Assembly: GCF_035751725.1 (NCBI RefSeq)
Contig: NZ_CP142104.1
Coordinates: 1,612,001-1,676,000, forward strand
Length of the DNA stretch: 64,000 nucleotides
Direction: 5' to 3'
Origin: Pseudomonas frederiksbergensis
GTDB taxonomy: Bacteria; Pseudomonadota; Gammaproteobacteria; Pseudomonadales; Pseudomonadaceae
Both the position numbers and the translations under genes were made by a program. Positions within the stretch are counted from its first letter, which is position 1. The number at the start of each line of letters is the position of its first letter. Of this stretch, positions 45,843 to 54,322 are shown one piece after another. The notes beneath the pieces were generated by a model. It worked only from the letters and a program-made list of their open reading frames with translations, was not told the DNA's origin and ran no database searches.

Positions 45843-46280
45843 TCAGTCCCCAGATTTCCCGAGCGCCTGGTTCACCGCCAGCCAGCCATCCACCGCCGCT
45901 TCCCCAGCCTCGGCAAACACCCGCTCCAGCAATTTCACCTGTTCACGGCGCAGTGCCTGTTCAAATCGCTGGCCCTCGTCGGTCAATGCCAACAGCCGCT
46001 TACGCTTGTCGGTCTCGGATGCGACGCTGTTGACCAGGTGCATCTCCATCAATTGCCTCAACGGCATGTTCAGCGCTTGTTTTGTCACACCCAGCAACGC
46101 CAGAAGCTCCTTCACGCTCAAGGATGGGTAGCGGGCAATAAAAAAAACGATGCGCTGGTGCACTCGGCTCAAGCCACGGCGTTCGAGCATTTCATCCGCC
46201 TTGGCGGTAAACGCCTGGTAACCAAAGAAGAACGCTTCCATGGCCATCTGTTGGGATGTCGGGTTTTTAAGGTCAAGCAT
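45843..46280 (-). CDS. MarR-family transcriptional regulator
   Basis: 145 residues. Winged helix with recognition region LSVKELLALLGVTKQALNMPLRQL and wing SETDKRKRLLALTDEG. Divergent from the aminotransferase gene (81-nt gap), so it probably controls that gene and itself. Ligand unknown. Confidence 0.92.
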   Translation of the reverse strand: MLDLKNPTSQQMAMEAFFFGYQAFTAKADEMLERRGLSRVHQRIVFFIARYPSLSVKELLALLGVTKQALNMPLRQLMEMHLVNSVASETDKRKRLLALTDEGQRFEQALRREQVKLLERVFAEAGEAAVDGWLAVNQALGKSGD

Positions 46281-46361
46281 ATTGACGTTTCCAGAGATGA
46301 CGGAGTAGTTTCAGTCAAGCAGTTTGACTTATTACCCCAACGCCTCGCTACAGGTGACCCC

Positions 46362-47528
46362 ATGGCTTTTTCCGAACGTGTCTCGCGCCTCAAAAGTTCT
46401 TTGATTCGAGAAATCCTCGCCGCGGCGCAGCGCCCGGAAGTGATGTCGTTCGCCGGTGGCCTGCCGGCGGAGGCCATGCTGCCAAAGGTGGAGTGGGAGG
46501 CAATGCCGCTGTCCATGGGCCAATACGGCATGAGCGAAGGTGAGCCGGCCCTGCGCGAAGCACTGGCCGCACAGGCGCGATCGTTGGGCCTGGCCTGTGA
46601 GGCAAGCCAGGTGCTGGTGGTCAGCGGTTCCCAGCAAACCCTCGATCTGGCGGCCAAGTTGCACATCGATGTCGGCACCGAGGTCATGCTCGAAGCGCCG
46701 ACTTATCTCGCGGCCCTGCAGATTTTCCAACTGTTCGGCGCTGACTGCATCACCGTGCCCCTTGCGGCGGACGGCCCGGACCTGGAGCAGTTGCGCGCCC
46801 GGTTGGAGCGCCATCGCCCGGCGTTCATCTACCTGATCCCAACGTTCCAGAACCCTTCGGCAGTTCGCTACAGCGAGGCCAAGCGCGACGCAGTGGCGGC
46901 GCTTTTGGATGAATTCGGCGTGACGCTGGTCGAAGACGAGCCCTACCGCGAACTGACCTTCGACGGCGGCAGCGCCACACCTATCGCCAGTCGCCTGAAG
47001 AAGGCCAGCTGGATCTACACCGGCACCGTGTCGAAAACCCTGTTGCCGGGCCTGCGGGTCGGGTATCTGATCGCCAGTCCGGACCTGTTCCCGCATCTGC
47101 TGCGGCTCAAGCAATCGGCGGACCTGCATACCAATCGCATCGGCCAATGGCAGGCGCTGCAATGGATCGGCACCGAGCAGTACCGCAACCATATGCATGA
47201 ACTCAGGAATTTCTATCGGGATCGGCGCGATCGGTTCCAGGCTGCGCTACACAGGCATTTTGCCGACATTGCCGACTGGAACGTGCCGCAGGGCGGATTG
47301 TTTTTCTGGCTGACGCTCAAGCAACCGCTGGACACCCGGACCTTGCTCGCCAAGGCGCTGGCGGCGGACGTGGCGTTCATGCCGGGTGAGCCATTCTTTC
47401 CAGAGCCGGACAAGCATCCTGGGCATTTGCGCCTGAACTTCAGCCACATCGATCCGGCGCGGCTGGATGAAGGTTTGAAGCGCTTGGCGGGGGTGGTGCG
47501 GGAGGCTTTGGCCGCGAAGGCGGCTTGA
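46362..47528 (+). CDS. PLP-dependent aminotransferase, class I/II (2-aminoadipate/multi-substrate type)
   Basis: 388 residues from ATG at 46362. Fold-type I aminotransferase: MSFAGGLPAEAMLP near the N-terminus, VLVVSGSQQTLDLAAKL phosphate-binding loop, LVEDEPYRELTFDG with the PLP-ring Asp, PLP Lys in TGTVSKTLLPGLRVGY, and the C-terminal Arg in HLRLNFSH. This stand-alone enzyme is of the LysN/MocR-catalytic-domain type. Exact amino acid substrate unknown. Divergent MarR gene suggests inducible expression. Confidence 0.92.
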   Translation: MAFSERVSRLKSSLIREILAAAQRPEVMSFAGGLPAEAMLPKVEWEAMPLSMGQYGMSEGEPALREALAAQARSLGLACEASQVLVVSGSQQTLDLAAKLHIDVGTEVMLEAPTYLAALQIFQLFGADCITVPLAADGPDLEQLRARLERHRPAFIYLIPTFQNPSAVRYSEAKRDAVAALLDEFGVTLVEDEPYRELTFDGGSATPIASRLKKASWIYTGTVSKTLLPGLRVGYLIASPDLFPHLLRLKQSADLHTNRIGQWQALQWIGTEQYRNHMHELRNFYRDRRDRFQAALHRHFADIADWNVPQGGLFFWLTLKQPLDTRTLLAKALAADVAFMPGEPFFPEPDKHPGHLRLNFSHIDPARLDEGLKRLAGVVREALAAKAA

Positions 47529-47551
47529 CGTTGGAGTGATTGCTCTGGCCG

Positions 47552-47615
47552 CTTCGCGAGCAGGCTCCCACAGAAAGATTGCATTTCCATGTGGGAAGCG
47601 AGCCTGCTCGCGAAG
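47552..47615. repeat. REPIN after the aminotransferase gene
   Basis: CTTCGCGAGCAGGCTCCCAC and its near-inverse GTGGGAAGCGAGCCTGCTCG then CGAAG form an inverted pair around ~20 nt. Confidence 0.85.
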
Positions 47616-47639
47616 GGCCATCAACCCCAGCACAAATCC

Positions 47640-48011
47640 TCAGACCGCCGAAAATCGCTTATCCAGGTAATCAATGATCACCTTGGACTCATACATCCAG
47701 GTGGTTTCGCCATTTTCCTCGATACGCAGGCACGGCACCTTGATCCGGCCACCTTGTTCCAGCAGTGTCTGGCGATCCTGCTCGTTGTTCTTGGCGTCGC
47801 GCAAGGCCACCGGCACGTTGAGGCGGCGCAGGGCACGGCGAGTCTTCACGCAGAACGGGCAGGCATGGAATTGATACAGGGTAAGCCCGCGAGCCGCCTG
47901 GTCAACTTGCGCCTGGGCTTGGGCCGGGCGCTGTTTCTTGCCGGGGCGGGTGATGAAGTCGATGAAGATGATGAGCTGGCCCAGGCCAACTCGAAGCGCT
48001 TTGACGATCAC
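47640..48011 (-). CDS. glutaredoxin-like protein with N-terminal hydrophobic helix
   Basis: 123 residues. Thioredoxin fold of the GST-N/glutaredoxin type with active site CPFC at 51-54 (LYQFHACPFCVKTRRAL) and the cis-Pro loop KVPCLRI. Residues ~8-22 (VGLGQLIIFIDFI) form a possible membrane anchor. Thiol-disulfide exchange with glutathione is likely. No operon partner on the same strand within 100 nt. Confidence 0.88.
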   Translation of the reverse strand: MIVKALRVGLGQLIIFIDFITRPGKKQRPAQAQAQVDQAARGLTLYQFHACPFCVKTRRALRRLNVPVALRDAKNNEQDRQTLLEQGGRIKVPCLRIEENGETTWMYESKVIIDYLDKRFSAV

Positions 48012-48073
48012 GTTATAGCCTCACGGCGGGAAGAAGAGGGCGCGCAGCTTACCTGATTTTTCATGGGCGAAAA

Positions 48074-48098
48074 AAAACCGGCGATCAATGCCGGTTTT
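48074..48098 (-). terminator. rho-independent terminator of folE
   Basis: AAAACCGGC (48074-48082) pairs with GCCGGTTTT (48090-48098). Read on the minus strand the stem is followed by a T run. Confidence 0.9.
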
Positions 48099-48113
48099 CT
48101 TCGTGGGGACGAC

Positions 48114-48674
48114 TTACTTGATGAGGCTGAGGAATTCCATGCGGGTCGCCGCATTTTCGCGGAACTCACCGAGCATCACCGAAGTGATCATCGAGGAATT
48201 CTGCTTTTCCACACCGCGCATCATCATGCACATGTGCTTGGCCTCGATCACCACCGCCACGCCCAGGGCACCGGTCACCTGCTGGACCGCATCGGCGATC
48301 TGGCGGCTGAGGTTTTCCTGGATCTGCAGGCGACGGGCGTACATGTCGACGATGCGCGCAACCTTCGACAGGCCCAATACCTTGCCGCTCGGGATGTAGG
48401 CCACATGGGCCTTGCCGATGAAAGGCAGCAAATGGTGCTCGCACAGCGAGTACAACTCGATGTCCTTGACCAGCACCATCTCGCTGTTATCGGAGCTGAA
48501 CAAGGCACCGTTGGTGACTTCTTCCAGGGTCTGTTCATAACCGCGGCAAAGGTACTGCATGGCCTTGGCAGCGCGCTTGGGCGTGTCGAGCAGGCCCTCG
48601 CGGGAAACGTCCTCGCCCAGTTGGCCGAGAATCGCGGTGTAATTCTGTTCCAGTGTCACAGAGGCTGATTCCAT
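48114..48674 (-). CDS. folE: GTP cyclohydrolase I with element-supplied start
   Basis: 186 residues from ATG at 48674. Zinc and catalytic motifs: [45 protein letters not shown]. Makes 7,8-dihydroneopterin triphosphate from GTP for folate and related cofactors. The first five codons (MESAS) come from the integrative element: residues 6-14 (VTLEQNYTA) cover the attachment repeat, and the original start (MSLEQN...) survives at 57632. The new start lacks a good Shine-Dalgarno sequence. Enzyme itself looks intact. Confidence 0.94.
   Translation of the reverse strand: MESASVTLEQNYTAILGQLGEDVSREGLLDTPKRAAKAMQYLCRGYEQTLEEVTNGALFSSDNSEMVLVKDIELYSLCEHHLLPFIGKAHVAYIPSGKVLGLSKVARIVDMYARRLQIQENLSRQIADAVQQVTGALGVAVVIEAKHMCMMMRGVEKQNSSMITSVMLGEFRENAATRMEFLSLIK
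48634..48653. repeat. attachment site repeat, left (in folE)
   Basis: GCGGTGTAATTCTGTTCCAG, the complement of folE codons for LEQNYTA. 13 nt (AATTCTGTTCCAG) are identical to the right copy without interruption. Confidence 0.8.
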
Positions 48675-48681
48675 AAGGGTT

Positions 48682-49923
48682 TCAGGAGGGTACTTGTTCT
48701 GTCTGTACCAATTTTGTACCAATCAAGCTGTTTTCGAGTTTCCCGAGTTCGCCCCAGTCGGAGCTGGAGTTGATCCATCGGGCATAGGTCGAGAGCAACA
48801 TCTGAACGCTGTGACCCAGCTGAGTGGCAATAAACGCAGGGTTCATACCCGCCATGAGGCACATGGTAGCGTATGTGTGTCGGCAGTTGTATTGCCGGCG
48901 GGCGCGAATCTCCAATTCGGTCAGCGCCGCCTGGAAGTGTTTGTCGGTGACGCTGGATTGCTGGATGAACTCGAAATTTTTTGTGGGTGGGAACACATAG
49001 GGCGATTTGGGCTGCTTCCTGCGGCTCTGTTTCGCACGCTGCTCGGCGATTTGCTCCGCCACCTGAATGGCGTGCAGGGCACGGCTGTTGAGCATGACTT
49101 GCCGTTCATTGCGGGTTTTGGTGCGCTCCTCCATCTTATAGTCCGCGACGATCCGACACACTTTGGCTAGGCGCTTGTCTTTGTCTACCTCGCCCCAGCG
49201 AAGGGCAGCTATCCCGCTAGGGCGCATACCGGTATAGAAAGCGAATTCGAAGTAAGCCGCGTAGATCCGCATCGAATGGGTCAGCGTCTTATAGAGGTGT
49301 TCGATGATGGCGTTGGCTTCCGCCACCGTGAAGGGGTCGATGGGCTTTTTCGTTTTCATGGGAAGCTCGATGGACTCGACCGGGTTTCGATTGATCAGCC
49401 CATCTTTAACGGCGGTACTGAACACTGTAGTGAGTCGCTGGGTTGCCGAGCGCTTAACGCCCGGCGATTTCCATTCAGTGCTGGCTACGATTTTGCGCAG
49501 CAGCACCGAGGTGATGCTATCGACAGGTAGCAGGGCTAAGTGAGGCATCCAGTACAGATTGAGGGATGTCCGGTAGTTCTTGCGTGTGCCTGCTACGACC
49601 TCCCGACTGTTTAACTCGCTGGGCACCAGTGCGCGCCCGGCCGGCCATAGCTGTTTGAAAAACTTTCCCGTCGTAACGGTCTCGATCCTGGCATTGATAG
49701 GGTCCGGACGTTTCCCCTTAGCCCAGAAGGGCGCCCATCCCCACCTCACTGGCGTGATATGAACGCCTGCCTCTGTGCTGTGCAGGATCTGCACGCGGGT
49801 TGTTGGAGCCACGTTGTATCGGCTGATCGGCTCCGCATCGTACCCGCCGAGCAATGGCAACTGAGGACTCAGTTCTTCCATAAACACTGCCATCCCCTCG
49901 TACTGCACGAATCTCCCGCACAT
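48682..49923 (-). CDS. tyrosine integrase fused to truncated SRAP (YedK/HMCES) domain
   Basis: 413 residues. Residues 1-~103 are the first half of an SRAP protein: MCGRF (catalytic Cys2), [35 protein letters not shown], cut just before the expected active-site Glu (GWFEW-type motif) and the later His. From ~107 the sequence is a phage-type integrase: core-binding domain ([20 protein letters not shown]), catalytic Arg in [30 protein letters not shown] and nucleophile Tyr in STYARWI. The join near 49605-49620 keeps the reading frame. The integrase half is complete and could be active. The ATG at 49923 lies 63 nt from a LexA box, so expression may be SOS-linked. Confidence 0.88.
   Translation of the reverse strand: MCGRFVQYEGMAVFMEELSPQLPLLGGYDAEPISRYNVAPTTRVQILHSTEAGVHITPVRWGWAPFWAKGKRPDPINARIETVTTGKFFKQLWPAGRALVPSELNSREVVAGTRKNYRTSLNLYWMPHLALLPVDSITSVLLRKIVASTEWKSPGVKRSATQRLTTVFSTAVKDGLINRNPVESIELPMKTKKPIDPFTVAEANAIIEHLYKTLTHSMRIYAAYFEFAFYTGMRPSGIAALRWGEVDKDKRLAKVCRIVADYKMEERTKTRNERQVMLNSRALHAIQVAEQIAEQRAKQSRRKQPKSPYVFPPTKNFEFIQQSSVTDKHFQAALTELEIRARRQYNCRHTYATMCLMAGMNPAFIATQLGHSVQMLLSTYARWINSSSDWGELGKLENSLIGTKLVQTEQVPS
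48705..48724. repeat. GTACCAAT tandem, left end of element
   Basis: GTACCAATTTTGTACCAATC, matching 57495-57515 near the other end in the same orientation; probably integrase arm sites or extended att sequence. It overlaps the integrase 3' end. Confidence 0.6.
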
Positions 49924-49986
49924 GAGCTGTCCCGCCTGTCAGCTTTTTCCTATACAAAATTGACCGCGAACCTTGTACAAAGTTAA

Positions 49987-50002
49987 CTGTATGTTCGTAC
50001 AG
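49987..50002. promoter_or_regulatory. LexA (SOS) box
   Basis: CTGTATGTTCGTACAG, a close match to the CTGT-N8-ACAG SOS consensus, 20 nt before umuD and 63 nt from the divergent SRAP-integrase start. Confidence 0.85.
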
Positions 50003-50022
50003 TATTTTTGGATCGGTGCGTC

Positions 50023-50448
50023 ATGAGCTTTTCAATTCTAGGCCCTATTGCCGAGGGTGGCTTGAAGCTGCCCTTGTGTTCGTTTCGAGTGCCTGCCGGG
50101 TTTCCATCCCCGGCGGCGGACCACATCGAAGCGCACATCTCATTGGACGAGGTTCTGAATATTCGCGCCCCGCATGTCTACCTGGTATCCATCGCCGGGG
50201 AGAGCATGCAGGGCGCTGGGATCTTTGAAGGGGACCTAGCCGTTGTGGATCGTGCGATGGAACCTGCACACGGCCACATCGTCGTGGCGCTGCTGAACAA
50301 CGAACCCGTGTGCAAGCGCCTTTGCATTCGTGGGAAGGAGGTGATTCTCCTGTCGGAGAACCCAAAGTACCCACCGAGGTACGTGCTCGAGGGCGACGAG
50401 CTGATCATCTGGGGCGTCATCACCTGCAGCGTGCGCAGCCATGTCTAA
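50023..50448 (+). CDS. umuD: UmuD-like translesion polymerase subunit (S24 autoprotease)
   Basis: 141 residues from ATG at 50023. Self-cleavage site Ala25-Gly26 (FRVPAGFPSP), catalytic Ser61 (IAGESMQGAG) and Lys98 (PVCKRL), at nearly the same positions as E. coli UmuD (24/25, 60, 97). After RecA-stimulated cleavage UmuD' forms DNA polymerase V with UmuC. Directly under a LexA box; its stop overlaps the umuC start. Confidence 0.94.
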   Translation: MSFSILGPIAEGGLKLPLCSFRVPAGFPSPAADHIEAHISLDEVLNIRAPHVYLVSIAGESMQGAGIFEGDLAVVDRAMEPAHGHIVVALLNNEPVCKRLCIRGKEVILLSENPKYPPRYVLEGDELIIWGVITCSVRSHV

Positions 50449-51718
50449 AGCCCAGCCCGTTTTCGCCCTGATCGACTGCAACAGCTTCTACGCCAGTTGC
50501 GAAAGAGTGTTCCGTCCAGACCTGGCCCGCGTGCCCATTGTGGTGCTGAGCAACAACGACGGCTGTGTGATCGCCCGCAGCTACGACGCCAAGCCCTTCG
50601 TGAAAATGGGCGAGCCGTATTTCCAGATCAAGCACAAGCTGCAGAAACACGGCATCGTCCCGTTCTCCTCGAATTACGCGCTCTATGGGGACATGAGCGA
50701 GCGCGTCATGACCCTCATTGAATCGATGGTGCCCGCAGTCGAGGTGTACAGCATTGACGAAGCCTTCGCAGATCTGACCGGCATCGACGGCCGGGATGCC
50801 CTTGGCCGCAAGATCCGCGGCCACGTACTGCGCTGCACCGGCATCCCGGTTGGGGTAGGGATCGCTCACACGAAAACCCTGGCAAAGCTGGCGAATCACA
50901 CCGCCAAGCGGCTCCAGGTGCAAACGGGCGGGGTGGTCGACATCTGCGACCCGTTCAAGCGCGACTGGGTGTTGCGCAATACCGACGTGTCCGAAGTCTG
51001 GGGAGTCGGTCGCAAGATGAAACCTCACTTGGACGCCATGGGTATCAAGACCGCGATGGACCTGGCAAAGGCCGACCCGTGGACGCTACGCAAGAAGTTC
51101 AGCGTGGTGATCGAGAAGACTGCCCGGGAGCTGGCCGGAACACCGTGCCTAGAGCTGGACGAGCCGGACCCGCCGAAGCAAGAAATCTGCTGTAGCCGGA
51201 TGTTTGGTATGCGGCTCACGGACCTAGCACCGATCAAGGAAGCGGTGGCCACCTACATGATGCGCGCCTCGGAAAAGCTCAGGGCGCAGAAGTCGCTGTG
51301 CAAGAAGATCCGCATCAGCATCCGCACCGGCATGTTCAACCCGGAGGAGGCGAAATACGCCAATGGTGTGCTGATTGACATGCCGTACCCTACCGACGAT
51401 GTTCGGTTGCTGACCAAGGCTGCGATTGACGCGCTCGAACGAGTGTTTCGGCCTGGCTTCAAGTACAGCAAGGCTGAGGTGCTATTGATGAACCTCTGTC
51501 AGCAAGGGGAGTACACCGACGATCTATTTGCTACCTCCCAGCCAGCCGACGCCACGAAGTTGATGGCGGTGCTGGACCAGATCAACGAGCGATGGGGCAG
51601 GGGAACGCTTCGATCAGCCATTGTACCTTCCGAGCCAGACTGGGGGATGCGTCGCGAGATGATGAGTCAAAGCTTTACGACCAAACTTGACGAACTCTGG
51701 ATCGTGGCTTGCAGATGA
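50441..51718 (+). CDS. umuC: UmuC-like Y-family DNA polymerase
   Basis: 425 residues, full length. Metal-binding motifs FALIDCNSFYASCERVF and EVYSIDEAFADLTG are intact, with helix-hairpin-helix region ISEVWGVGRKM-type at ~185-215 and a little-finger domain to ~350. Error-prone translesion synthesis, SOS-induced with umuD (8-nt overlap). Plasmid- and element-borne umuDC (RulAB-type) pairs are common in Pseudomonas and often sit next to integrases. Confidence 0.95.
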   Translation: MSKAQPVFALIDCNSFYASCERVFRPDLARVPIVVLSNNDGCVIARSYDAKPFVKMGEPYFQIKHKLQKHGIVPFSSNYALYGDMSERVMTLIESMVPAVEVYSIDEAFADLTGIDGRDALGRKIRGHVLRCTGIPVGVGIAHTKTLAKLANHTAKRLQVQTGGVVDICDPFKRDWVLRNTDVSEVWGVGRKMKPHLDAMGIKTAMDLAKADPWTLRKKFSVVIEKTARELAGTPCLELDEPDPPKQEICCSRMFGMRLTDLAPIKEAVATYMMRASEKLRAQKSLCKKIRISIRTGMFNPEEAKYANGVLIDMPYPTDDVRLLTKAAIDALERVFRPGFKYSKAEVLLMNLCQQGEYTDDLFATSQPADATKLMAVLDQINERWGRGTLRSAIVPSEPDWGMRREMMSQSFTTKLDELWIVACR

Positions 51719-51966
51719 GAGCCGCCATCGGCGAGAAAAGGGCGGCTATATTTTTGCAGTTTTGCGCGTTCGTCCAGCTAAGGTACGCTTATTTTTTTTT
51801 CGTCTCCTCGATAGATTTTTGCTGCCAGGCAGCAAGAGCTCCAGTCAAAAAGATCTTCAAGATCTGCCTATGCAGTTTAGGTAAGAAGATATATGGTGCG
51901 AAGCAAGTCAGAGCTATCGATGTAGCAGGTGGCAAATTTTAATCACAACTGATTAAGGAGCGTTAA

Positions 51967-53127
51967 GTGGATCTGATACATGATCGCCGTACAGATTGTT
52001 ATTCGGCTCTAGGTAAGATGACGACAGGTGACTACCTTAGTTTGGTTCGGGGGGCGCACGCGCAGCGTGGAGGCATCACAGGGCAGCGTGAAGTACTTAA
52101 AACAACAACAGCAAAGCGGATACGAGATCGAATGATTTCGGATATTCGTGCGGGTGCTGTTTTGCCTCCAGTTGTGATTGGGGTCATAGTAGATCAGTCA
52201 GTAGTTGATGATATCTCTTCTGGAGCGTTATCGGATATTTCGCTATTTTTAGGGGCTGTTTCTCGTCATGAGCTTACAATTATTGATGGTATGCAACGAA
52301 CTGCGGCATTAATTGATGCGTGTGAAATTGACGTAAGTATTGCATCGCGAGAGATGAGGGTGGAGTTTTGGGTGGCAAGATCTGTTAGATCACTTGTTTA
52401 TAGAATGTTGGTTCTGAATACTGGGCAGGTTCCTTGGACTTTGGCGCGTCAGCTGTCAGTCGTATATGCGCCATTGCTGGAAGAGATAAAGAATAACGTA
52501 ACTGGTATTGACAGGATTTTTTCGCCGGATAAACCGGGTAGGCGTGTGGCTAGCGCACAATTCAGCTCGGATGCATTAGTTGAATTGTACTTGGCGTTTT
52601 CGTTACGAAAAACAAATGTCGACACAAAGGAGACTTTGTCAGAAGAGTTCTCTCGCTTGGATTTTGTAGATAATCTGGCAGACACAGGATTTCAAGATCA
52701 TTTTTATAGTGCGCTATCAATGCTAGTAGAACTCGATAAAGCCTTTGATCGATACGATAATGGGAATAGTGGCCGTTTTTCACGTGGAAAGGAGGTGTTC
52801 GGAAGTCAACCCGCACGTATTGGTTTTATGGTCGCCATTGCTCAATATGTTTTGGGTCGACCTGGTCTAGACAGAGAGATAGACGAAAGAAGCACTCGAA
52901 TGGATACTGTTGTTAAACATGCCTCCGCTATGGTCATCAAGCTGAACGGGCTTGACCCAGTTGGCGTTGGTGGTTTTCTTCGTTTGGATGTGTTGAGTGA
53001 GATTTTAGATAAAAAAGTAGGGCAAGTGGGTCGGTATGAACGGAGCGTGTTCGTGGAGGCATTTAAGGTTCTAATTGAGGATGCTTTTGAAATACCGAAT
53101 ATGGAACCCTGCTGGCGTGCTAGCTGA
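51967..53127 (+). CDS. DGQHR/ParB-like domain protein, candidate defence gene
   Basis: 386 residues from GTG at 51967 (AAGGAG 7 nt upstream). The central motif LTIIDGMQRTAALIDA resembles the 'DGQHR' signature of the DndB/DGQHR and ParB-like nuclease fold; it is preceded by a substrate-loop-like segment (AGAVLPPVVIGVIVD). The following region VLNTGQVPWTLARQL is also typical of DGQHR proteins. AT-rich, unlike the host. Its TGA overlaps the ATG of the next gene by one nucleotide, so the two form a unit. Possibly senses or cuts DNA; no experimental family name can be given. Confidence 0.65.
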   Translation: MDLIHDRRTDCYSALGKMTTGDYLSLVRGAHAQRGGITGQREVLKTTTAKRIRDRMISDIRAGAVLPPVVIGVIVDQSVVDDISSGALSDISLFLGAVSRHELTIIDGMQRTAALIDACEIDVSIASREMRVEFWVARSVRSLVYRMLVLNTGQVPWTLARQLSVVYAPLLEEIKNNVTGIDRIFSPDKPGRRVASAQFSSDALVELYLAFSLRKTNVDTKETLSEEFSRLDFVDNLADTGFQDHFYSALSMLVELDKAFDRYDNGNSGRFSRGKEVFGSQPARIGFMVAIAQYVLGRPGLDREIDERSTRMDTVVKHASAMVIKLNGLDPVGVGGFLRLDVLSEILDKKVGQVGRYERSVFVEAFKVLIEDAFEIPNMEPCWRAS

Positions 53128-54170
53128 TGACATCTAGGAATAAAAAAGAAGCAAATACAATAGTATTTGGTGACTTAGATCAGTATTGTTACAAAAATGG
53201 GCTGCAGCGCCAGAACGCTGGCGAAGGCCGGTGGGTCATTAGCGAAAAAGGCACAGATCAGCGACGGTTGGTAAAAGCGGATTTGGCGTCCGTAATGTCG
53301 TTAGGTGCGTCATTGAAACTCTCCCGTTTTGATCTAGACGGCGTTTCGTTGTTCTGTACGGTCGGACTCGAGTTGCCCGACGAGATAGCGGGACTGGTTG
53401 ATGAAGGCCTGAATGGAGGAATGATGACGGCGATATTATCAGAGCTTCGTCCTATGCCTAAGGCGACTCCGATTGAAGTTGATAATATAATCGGCACTGG
53501 TGTAAATACTTTAGGATATGAGGGGCATGAAGTTCTAGAGATTTCGCAATTGTATCCGACGATTAGGGTGTTTTCTGGGGCAGATATTAGCCAGTTTGAA
53601 ACACCACGGGTGTTCTTTCTAATTTGTTTAGCTGATCGCATTCGTGCTGGTGCTTGGATAGACGCACAATTCAGGGCAAATCTCGAATTAATAGCGGACT
53701 TGAGTCCCATCGCAATTCCTTACAGAATTCTCTGTCGCTCGTTGTTTGATACGGATCCTAGCGCAGTATTTCTAGCTTTGTATCGATGCTTAGAAGCCCT
53801 GTATGCCTACTCCCAAACTTCAGAACTTATGGGAAAGCTTGGGATGCAAATGGAGTGGAATCATGTTGCTCGGGTGTTGGAGGAGACGCTTTCATGGCGA
53901 CCGCGAGAAGAACCAAGCTTGGGGGTTCTTTTACAGCAGGCAGTATCTGATGACTTGAGGTTGATGCTTTCTGCGTTGGGGGTAGCGTTGCCTGTAAATG
54001 CGGATTTAGTAAACTATGCTACAAAGCAGATGTATCAATTACGTAACTCTTTGGTTCACTATAGGTCTTTCCATCAATCATTTGATCCTGATGCGGTTGA
54101 TTGGAACAGGTTGTGCGAGGCAACTGCCTTAATGGTTCTTCATATTTATTCGTCGATAGTGGGGGATTAA
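53127..54170 (+). CDS. uncharacterised protein with C-terminal HEPN-like motif
   Basis: 347 residues. The N-terminal ~200 residues are unrecognised. The C-terminal part is helical and contains MYQLRNSLVHYRSFHQSF, an RNxxxH motif (Arg-Asn-Ser-Leu-Val-His) as in HEPN-domain ribonucleases, preceded by a long helix pair (AVFLALYRCLEALYAYSQTSELMGKLG). HEPN RNases are frequent effectors in toxin-antitoxin and abortive-infection systems. Translationally coupled to the DGQHR-like gene. AT-rich. The HEPN call rests on this motif and helix pattern only. Confidence 0.6.
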   Translation: MTSRNKKEANTIVFGDLDQYCYKNGLQRQNAGEGRWVISEKGTDQRRLVKADLASVMSLGASLKLSRFDLDGVSLFCTVGLELPDEIAGLVDEGLNGGMMTAILSELRPMPKATPIEVDNIIGTGVNTLGYEGHEVLEISQLYPTIRVFSGADISQFETPRVFFLICLADRIRAGAWIDAQFRANLELIADLSPIAIPYRILCRSLFDTDPSAVFLALYRCLEALYAYSQTSELMGKLGMQMEWNHVARVLEETLSWRPREEPSLGVLLQQAVSDDLRLMLSALGVALPVNADLVNYATKQMYQLRNSLVHYRSFHQSFDPDAVDWNRLCEATALMVLHIYSSIVGD

Positions 54171-54322
54171 AATTTTTAATGTCAACGGGATGTTTTCTCG
54201 AAGCGGGAGCGAGGCAAAGGAGGAGTTTTGGATCGGTGCCGAGTCTCTACGGATAGAAAAATTATTTGCATGTTCGGGGGTTGCGATAGCTGATTGAGCA
54301 GGCTTGCCAGAGGGGCGCTTTT

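Noticed and set aside
45714..46361. Extension of the aminotransferase frame upstream through the MarR gene
   Set aside because: Overlaps the MarR gene in antisense; normal class I/II start at 46362.
48641..48653. tRNA-type attachment site for the integrase
   Set aside because: No tRNA or tmRNA structure at either end; the repeat is folE coding sequence.
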